DNA from: Verrucomicrobiaceae bacterium UBA2429
Lineage (GTDB): Bacteria; Verrucomicrobiota; Verrucomicrobiia; Verrucomicrobiales; Verrucomicrobiaceae
Reading direction: 5' to 3'
NCBI GenBank assembly: GCA_002343505.1
Contig: DDQZ01000040.1
Location: forward strand, 1,568-12,595
Length of the DNA: 11,028 nucleotides
A program made the position numbers and the translations under genes. This document shows, in pieces, positions 6,557-11,028 of this stretch (its first letter is position 1; every line of letters starts with the position of its first letter). A model generated the notes under the pieces. That model had not been told where the DNA came from. It was given only the letters and a program-made list of their open reading frames with translations, and did not search any database.

Positions 6557-7336
6557 ATGACCTCTCTCGACCGATTCAGCCTCAAAGACAAAGTCATCCT
6601 CCTTACCGGCGGCGCGGGGCTTTATGGGCGCGGGCTGGCGGCAGACCTGGCCTCGGCGGGCGCGCACCTGGTCATTGCGGCGCGTGACAGGGAGAAGCTG
6701 GAGGCCGTGGCCGCCGAGGAAAGGGAGCGCGGGTTTCAAGTTGAGGCGGAATGCCTCGACCAGGGGGATGAGGCCTCCGTCCTGGCTCTGCGCGACCGCG
6801 TTCTGGCAAGGCATGGCAGGGTGGACGGCCTGGTGAACAATGCCGTGGCGCGCGTGGTGAAAGGCGCCGCCGGAAGTGTGGAGCAGTGGCAGGAGTCCAT
6901 GCGCGTGAACGCCACCGGCGTGATGCTGATGCACCGCGTCTTCGGCGCGGACATGGTTGAGCGCGGCATCGGCAGCATCGTCAACATTGGCAGCATCCAG
7001 GGGATGATCGGGCCGAGCTACGAGTTGTACGCGGGGACCAGCATGGGCGACCTGCCGCCGGATTATTTCTTCCACAAAGGCGGCATGATCAATCTCACAC
7101 GCTTCTACGCCGCCCATTTTGGGGCGCGAGGCGTGCGTGTGAACTGCCTGTCTCCAGGCGGCTTCTTCAATCAACAGCCGGAGCCTTTTCTCAGCCGGTA
7201 CTGCGGGCACACCCTGCTTGGCCGAATGGCGGATCCGTCCGACCTCGGTGGTGCTGTGATCTTTCTTCTCAGCGATGCCGCGCGCTACATCACGGGTGTG
7301 AACCTGCCCGTGGACGGCGGATACACGGCCAAATAA
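6557..7336 (+). CDS. Short-chain dehydrogenase/reductase (SDR)
   Basis: A classical SDR of 259 residues that reduces or oxidises a hydroxyl/keto group with NAD(P). Visible motifs are: the cofactor loop TGGAGLYGRG (17-26); LVNNA (92-96, the NNAG motif); Asn118 (RVNATG); Ser146 (NIGSIQG); and Tyr170 with Lys174 (YFFHK), giving a full catalytic tetrad. SPGG (199-202) and a C-terminal TGVNLPVDGGYTAK are typical. The GxYG loop, SYELYAGTSM and PPDYFFHKGG resemble SDRs found in surface-sugar clusters (PtmA-like), so a role in making an unusual sugar is plausible but unproven. An in-frame GTG/ATG further up (6524) would add 11 residues with no homology value, so the ATG at 6557 is preferred. It lies 73 bases behind the two Gfo/Idh/MocA genes and is probably co-transcribed with them. 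Confidence 0.9.
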   Translation: MTSLDRFSLKDKVILLTGGAGLYGRGLAADLASAGAHLVIAARDREKLEAVAAEERERGFQVEAECLDQGDEASVLALRDRVLARHGRVDGLVNNAVARVVKGAAGSVEQWQESMRVNATGVMLMHRVFGADMVERGIGSIVNIGSIQGMIGPSYELYAGTSMGDLPPDYFFHKGGMINLTRFYAAHFGARGVRVNCLSPGGFFNQQPEPFLSRYCGHTLLGRMADPSDLGGAVIFLLSDAARYITGVNLPVDGGYTAK

Positions 7337-7339
7337 AAA

Positions 7340-7366
7340 CGCCGCGGACCTTTGGGGTCCGCGGCG
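7340..7366 (-). terminator. Intrinsic terminator between convergent genes
   Basis: A perfect 11-bp GC-rich stem (CGCCGCGGACC/GGTCCGCGGCG) with a 5-base loop. On the minus strand it is followed by GTTTTTATTT, a good U-tract for the small secreted-protein gene. On the plus strand only a weak T-run follows (CCGTGGGTTT), so termination of the SDR operon here is likely less efficient. The stem sits 3 bases after the SDR stop. Confidence 0.85.
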
Positions 7367-7379
7367 CCGTGGGTTTGCC

Positions 7380-7721
7380 TCAGCGTCCGAAGGAGAAGAA
7401 CCAGCTCACACTGCGGGAAGGCACTGGCGCGCAAACGGGCGGGTGATAAACCACCGGCGGCGGGCAGACAGGCCGGTGAACCACCACGGGCGGGCGGCAG
7501 GCGCGGCAGCCGCATGCGCTGTGCTGGGTCACCCAGCGTCCGACGGGCTGGCCCCAGCGGTCGCGGCCATAAACTTGATACACGGCGTAAACAGGGCGTC
7601 CGCATGGCAGGTAACTGACCACACGGGAGTGTGAGTGGCAGGCGTCCCAGGCTTCGGCGCTGGTGGGGGCTGCCGCGCCAAGAGCGGCGGCTGCGGTGAT
7701 GATGAGGAGGGTTTTTTTCAT
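7380..7721 (-). CDS. Small secreted Cys/Pro-rich protein of unknown function
   Basis: 113 residues with a clear signal peptide: MKKTLLIITAAAALGAAAPTSAEA, with probable cleavage after Ala24 (AEA before W). The mature part of about 89 residues has seven Cys (28, 40, 70, 72, 75, 86, 97), a CGCRAC cluster, then a Pro/Val/His-rich stretch (RPPVVVHRPVCPPPVVYHPP), and ends in aromatic WFFSFGR. It resembles no enzyme family I know. The composition suggests a disulfide-bonded or metal-binding envelope or periplasmic protein. The start is fixed by the signal peptide. It lies downstream of the large hydrolase gene with an 88-bp gap, has a palindrome 3 bases before its start, and ends in a strong terminator. 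It could be transcribed alone or with the hydrolase. Confidence 0.75.
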   Translation of the reverse strand: MKKTLLIITAAAALGAAAPTSAEAWDACHSHSRVVSYLPCGRPVYAVYQVYGRDRWGQPVGRWVTQHSACGCRACRPPVVVHRPVCPPPVVYHPPVCAPVPSRSVSWFFSFGR

Positions 7722-7724
7722 GGT

Positions 7725-7742
7725 GCTGAACTTGTGTTCAGC
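7725..7742 (-). promoter_or_regulatory. Perfect inverted repeat 3 bases before a start codon
   Basis: GCTGAAC-ACAA-GTTCAGC on the minus strand is a 7-bp perfect inverted repeat ending 3 bases before the ATG of the small secreted-protein gene. In mRNA it would form a hairpin covering the place where a ribosome site should be; as DNA it could be an operator. There is no T-run, so it is not a terminator for the upstream hydrolase gene. Confidence 0.45.
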
Positions 7743-7809
7743 GCATCTGACGGCGCTTCATTTTGCCTATTCGAAGCTCCTTCATTTTTTTCGAGCAGGC
7801 CCGGTGGTG

Positions 7810-10071
7810 TCAGCGCAGGTGCTGTTTGAGGAAGTCGAAAGTGCCCGCGCCATGGATGGTGTGAGGACCGTCGAAGTGCTCGATGACGGCGCGCCCGCCG
7901 ATGCGCAGCTTGTTGTAGAGGCGCCGCACTTTGGCGAACTCGTAGTTCACCCATTCGTCAATGCCGACGCCGTCGTTGTGGCCGCGCTCGACCATGAAGG
8001 GCCGCGGCGCGATGAGCGCGGACATCTCCGCGTAATTGTAAGTTCCGCCGAGATTCCACTCCCAGATTTCATACTCACCGGTGAACACATAACTCAAAGG
8101 CAGCTCCGTGGTGGCGCACTTGCGCACCCATTCATTGAAGTCGCCCGAGCAGATGCTCAGGCAGTAATCCGTGAGCACGGAAGGCGTGCGCATGGCGGAC
8201 TTGCCGCCGTAGCTCAGGCCGTAAAAGGCGATCCTGTCAGTCTGGGTGAAGGGCTGCGCCTTGAGCCACTCGATGATGCGCTGGTGCTGGCCGTTGATGA
8301 TGGAGTAAAGCGTCATCCCCAGCGGATTGGCCTTCCGCTGCAATGACCGGAAGGCGTCCTTGCCGCGGTAAAGATTGTGGGGCGCGAAGGTGATGAACCC
8401 CTCCTCCGCCAGGCGCAGCGCGAAGGCTTTGTAGGCGGCAAAGGCGCGGGTGCTTTCATCGGTCTCGTAGCAATGCTCGGGCAGTCCCTCCAGGCCATGC
8501 TGGCAGACAATGACGGGGCGTTTCTCTCCCTCGCGCAAATCCTTGGGCAGAGCCAGCCAGCCCCAGGCGAAGACATCCTGCCAGACATCCAGCACGACTT
8601 CATGGATCACCACATTTTCGGTTTCCCTCACCACCCGGCTGCGCGGGTTAGCCGGGACGCCGGGATCAGGCAGGCGGCCGATGACCTCGTTCCAAAACCG
8701 TCCGCGCTCCACGGCGGCGCGCTTTTCATAATCCTCCAGCGAGTTCAGCGGAAGCGGCTTCCAAAAGCCGGTGTTGCGCTCGCTTTCGATGGTGGCCAGG
8801 AGACGCTGGGTGAACGACTCCATCTCGCGCACCTGGCGTTTTTGCCGCGCCTGGACCGCATCCACGCTGGTCGTCTGAGCGGGCACGCGCGGAGCGTCCC
8901 TGGCTGCGGCCATGCGCGCCAGCATCGCCCGCGCCGCAGTCTCCGGAAAAAGATGGCCGATGATTTCAGCGGCGCTGCTTTTGCGCTCGAAGACTCGGCC
9001 CCACTCTTGCGCGAGTCCTTTCGTCAACTCCAGGGCGCGGGCCATCTCGGCGCGCGCGCTTCCCAGCGGAGGCGTCTCGATGAAGCCCGGAGCGGCCACC
9101 GCGCGCACGCCCTTGCCTGCCTCGGGCGGTCCTTTGACTTCGGGAAAGCCGGCGTGCTGCACCGCCAGATGACGCGGCGCGATGAGCGTGGCGAGTTCCG
9201 CGTCGCCAAACTCGCGCAGCAGGCCGAAGACATTCCGGTAGATGGGCTCCTGCCAGAGACCCTCGCGCGGCGCGAAGTGCCCCCACACATAGACCGAGCC
9301 GACGCGCTCATCCACAGCGCCCGCGTAAAGCGCCAGCAGGCCGCCCTCTCCGAGGCCCGCCACGCACACCGGCCGTCCTCCCTCCTGCTTTCCGAACCAG
9401 TCCACCAGCGCCAGCACTTTTTGGATTTCGTATCCGATGACATGCCGCCCGAGGATGAAGGACTGGCGGTAAATCCACTCGCGATGCGGCGCGTTGATCC
9501 GAATGCCCAGGCGCTCGCTGCCGGAAAAATCCGCGTCACGGCTCACGAGCACCGGAATGAGAATCTGCGCGCCGGCAGTCATAAGCGCGGGGTCCAGCGC
9601 GCCGTCTTTGAAGCCGAGAAGCTGCTCCGGCGTGGTGTCCGCGTCAGGCAGATAGACGACACGCGCCAGCACTTCACCTTTCGGCTGGATCAGCAGGCCC
9701 TCGCCATTCATACCCTCCAGCACAGGCCAGCGCACGCGATGCACGGAGGCGTTCTCGTTTTCCGCGATGAGCGACGGGCTGGCAGTGTCTGCCACGAACT
9801 CCAGCGAGGAAAATGGCGCGCGCTCATCCACCACGCCGAGAATGCCCCTCAGCCTTTCGCGGTTCGCCGCCACGGAGGCGGAGTAGGCTTCCTTTGAAGT
9901 AGTGTCACGCTTCCAGAAGGTCTCGCGCCGCGCCGCCGCAGCCAGAGTCTCGCGCAATAGAAAGCGGTCCGCTCCGGCGACCATCAATGCGGAAAAATCC
10001 GCTTCAGCCGCGAGGGGTTGAGTTCCAGGCAGGTGGGCGGCGACGGCGGCTAGCAGAATGGACAGGTTCAT
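7810..10071 (-). CDS. Exported protein with two alpha/beta-hydrolase domains
   Basis: 753 residues from ATG at 10071; a TTG three codons earlier is possible but less likely, and an in-frame TAG lies just upstream. The N-terminus [24 protein letters not shown] is hydrophobic with an A-x-A-like site, so it is probably exported, although it has no basic residue. Two hydrolase units of the acetyl-xylan-esterase/dienelactone-hydrolase type are seen. In the first, the nucleophile elbow reads [13 protein letters not shown], with Gly near 241 in place of Ser, followed by [13 protein letters not shown]. In the second, the elbow is [12 protein letters not shown] with Ser near 620, then [22 protein letters not shown] supplying an acid, and GPHTIHG with His near 737/740. 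So only the second looks catalytic. A carbohydrate or plant-polymer ester is a likely substrate by family, but not shown. It runs divergently from metK. Confidence 0.85.
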   Translation of the reverse strand: MNLSILLAAVAAHLPGTQPLAAEADFSALMVAGADRFLLRETLAAAARRETFWKRDTTSKEAYSASVAANRERLRGILGVVDERAPFSSLEFVADTASPSLIAENENASVHRVRWPVLEGMNGEGLLIQPKGEVLARVVYLPDADTTPEQLLGFKDGALDPALMTAGAQILIPVLVSRDADFSGSERLGIRINAPHREWIYRQSFILGRHVIGYEIQKVLALVDWFGKQEGGRPVCVAGLGEGGLLALYAGAVDERVGSVYVWGHFAPREGLWQEPIYRNVFGLLREFGDAELATLIAPRHLAVQHAGFPEVKGPPEAGKGVRAVAAPGFIETPPLGSARAEMARALELTKGLAQEWGRVFERKSSAAEIIGHLFPETAARAMLARMAAARDAPRVPAQTTSVDAVQARQKRQVREMESFTQRLLATIESERNTGFWKPLPLNSLEDYEKRAAVERGRFWNEVIGRLPDPGVPANPRSRVVRETENVVIHEVVLDVWQDVFAWGWLALPKDLREGEKRPVIVCQHGLEGLPEHCYETDESTRAFAAYKAFALRLAEEGFITFAPHNLYRGKDAFRSLQRKANPLGMTLYSIINGQHQRIIEWLKAQPFTQTDRIAFYGLSYGGKSAMRTPSVLTDYCLSICSGDFNEWVRKCATTELPLSYVFTGEYEIWEWNLGGTYNYAEMSALIAPRPFMVERGHNDGVGIDEWVNYEFAKVRRLYNKLRIGGRAVIEHFDGPHTIHGAGTFDFLKQHLR

Positions 10072-10101
10072 AATGTCCAATATCTACGCGCCGGCGGATG
10101 G

Positions 10102-10121
10102 CCCTCACACCTGGATGAGGG
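10102..10121. promoter_or_regulatory. Inverted repeat between divergent genes
   Basis: CCCTCA and TGAGGG form a 6-bp inverted repeat with an 8-base loop in the 141-bp gap between the hydrolase and metK genes. It lies 11 bases upstream of the proposed metK -35 box. It could be an operator or chance; there is no T-run for a terminator. Confidence 0.3.
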
Positions 10122-10132
10122 TGAAATCCGCG

Positions 10133-10160
10133 TTGACGGCAGCCTGTCCGGCGATAGTCT
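10133..10160 (+). promoter_or_regulatory. Probable sigma70-type promoter of metK
   Basis: TTGACG (10133-10138) and TAGTCT (10155-10160) are separated by 16 bases. The -35 matches TTGACA at five of six positions; the -10 keeps the key T1, A2 and T6. Transcription would begin near 10167, leaving a leader of about 45 bases. That leader is AT-rich (CATCATTTATCAATACATCA) and too short for a SAM riboswitch of the common classes. No Shine-Dalgarno site is seen. Confidence 0.45.
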
Positions 10161-10212
10161 CGCGCCTCGCATCAACGCATCATCATTTATCAATACATCA
10201 CAAAATCCAGCC

Positions 10213-11028
10213 ATGTCCCGCTCCTACATCTTCTCCTCCGAGTCCGTCGGTGAAGGCCACCCCGACAAAGTCTCCGACACCATCTCCGACGCCATCCTCG
10301 ACGCATGCCTCGCCGTGGATCCGAAGAGCCGCGTGGCCTGCGAGACCTTTGTGAAGAGCAACGTCGTCGTCGTCGGCGGTGAGATCACCATCCCCAAGCT
10401 CCAGAACAAAAAACTCGGCACCACCAAGCCCATTGATGAGATCATCAACATCGGCAAGGTCATCCGCGAGGCTGTGCGCGGCATCGGCTATGTGAATGAC
10501 GATGACGTTTTCCACGCCGACAAAATCTTCATCAACAACTACCTCACCGCCCAGAGTCCCGACATCGCGCAGGGTGTGGACGCCGAGAAGGCCGAGGGCA
10601 AAAAGACCGCCGAGCAGGGCGCCGGCGACCAGGGTATCATGTTTGGTTATGCCTGCGATGAGACGCCGGAGCTGATGCCCGCGCCGATCATGTACGCCCA
10701 CCGTCTCGGTCGTGAGTTGACCCGCATTCGCAAGGCAGGCAAACAGGCCAAATGGCTGCGCCCCGACGCCAAAAGCCAGGTCTCCGTGGAGTATGTGGAC
10801 GGCAAGCCCACCCGCATCGTGAACGTGGTCATCTCCACCCAGCACGCCGCCGATGTCAGCCATGCCGAGATCGAGAAATTCTGCATTGAGCAAGTCATCA
10901 AAAAGGTGCTGCCCAAGAGCATGCTCACCAAGGACACCGAGTACCTTATCAACCCGACCGGCAAGTTCGTCGTCGGCGGCCCCCAGGGGGACAGCGGTCT
11001 CACGGGGCGCAAGATCATCGTGGACACC
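10213..11028 (+). CDS. metK: S-adenosylmethionine synthetase, 3' partial
   Basis: This enzyme makes S-adenosylmethionine from methionine and ATP in the cytoplasm. The first 272 codons are present and the gene runs off the right edge; full-length enzymes have about 390 residues. Diagnostic motifs are: [20 protein letters not shown] at 8-27 (ATP and methionine binding, with GHPDK); [21 protein letters not shown] (the GAGDQG signature); and [19 protein letters not shown] at the very end (the GGPxGDxGLTGRK phosphate loop). Start at ATG 10213 gives [19 protein letters not shown], the standard N-terminus. A short charged segment ([12 protein letters not shown]) precedes GAGDQG, somewhat longer than in many bacterial MetK proteins. 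It is a housekeeping gene and probably marks the return to the core chromosome. Confidence 0.97.
   Translation, partial: MSRSYIFSSESVGEGHPDKVSDTISDAILDACLAVDPKSRVACETFVKSNVVVVGGEITIPKLQNKKLGTTKPIDEIINIGKVIREAVRGIGYVNDDDVFHADKIFINNYLTAQSPDIAQGVDAEKAEGKKTAEQGAGDQGIMFGYACDETPELMPAPIMYAHRLGRELTRIRKAGKQAKWLRPDAKSQVSVEYVDGKPTRIVNVVISTQHAADVSHAEIEKFCIEQVIKKVLPKSMLTKDTEYLINPTGKFVVGGPQGDSGLTGRKIIVDT

Noticed and set aside
7738..7785. 15-codon basic mini-ORF (MKELRIGKMKRRQMR) between the hydrolase and the secreted-protein gene
   Set aside because: It has a GGAG only inside its own coding region, no upstream ribosome site, and is too short to support without comparison. It could be a leader peptide, but nothing shows it.
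8377..9897. Long 506-codon plus-strand open frame
   Set aside because: It is fully antisense to the tandem hydrolase gene, which has convincing domains. The frame has no recognisable motif and is His/Arg/Ala-rich as expected for a GC-rich shadow.
10161..10212. SAM riboswitch in the metK leader
   Set aside because: The leader is about 50 AT-rich bases without the paired elements of a SAM aptamer.

Overview
The window is GC-rich (roughly 60-65 % by eye) and reads like a chromosomal accessory region of a Verrucomicrobiota bacterium, possibly Prosthecobacter-like. The grounds are protein character (paired Gfo/Idh/MocA enzymes, a large secreted tandem hydrolase, IS66 and Rhs debris) and the lack of clear Shine-Dalgarno sites. 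The taxon is inferred, not proven.

Left part (1-3120), nested mobile-element debris. An IS66-type transposase gene (tnpC, + strand) enters from the left edge. Its element ends at 1578 with a GTAA-type terminus and has landed in the 3' end of a second, oppositely oriented IS66 tnpC (1579 to about 2757). That second gene is cut at both ends. Its 5' side abuts a fragment of an Rhs/YD-repeat protein gene (about 2750-3006, + strand). The first transposase carries a 63-bp in-frame, hairpin-rich insert directly after its third catalytic acidic residue.

Middle part (3121-4534), a decayed toxin-antitoxin pair and a repeat region. An intact VapB-like antitoxin gene overlaps a PIN-domain (VapC-like) toxin gene. 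The toxin is interrupted by two in-frame stop codons only six bases apart. About 780 bp without a convincing gene follow. There the 10-mer GCGGCTCGGA occurs five times at 128/65/64/64-nt spacing, each copy in or next to a small palindrome, and the array is bracketed by an imperfect direct repeat.

Right part (4535-11028), ordinary genes. Two Gfo/Idh/MocA oxidoreductase genes are coupled by an ATGA overlap, followed by an SDR dehydrogenase. Together they look like a small sugar-modifying operon. A strong hairpin separates them from a convergent gene for a small Cys/Pro-rich secreted protein. Upstream of that on the minus strand is a 753-residue exported protein with two alpha/beta-hydrolase domains, the first lacking its nucleophilic serine. 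Divergent from it is metK (S-adenosylmethionine synthetase), cut by the right edge, with a plausible sigma70-type promoter.

No tRNA, rRNA or CRISPR array was recognised. No complete new defence or biosynthetic system is evident. The most unusual signals are the in-frame palindromic insert in the transposase, the 64-nt-phased repeat and the hydrolase with a degenerate first domain.
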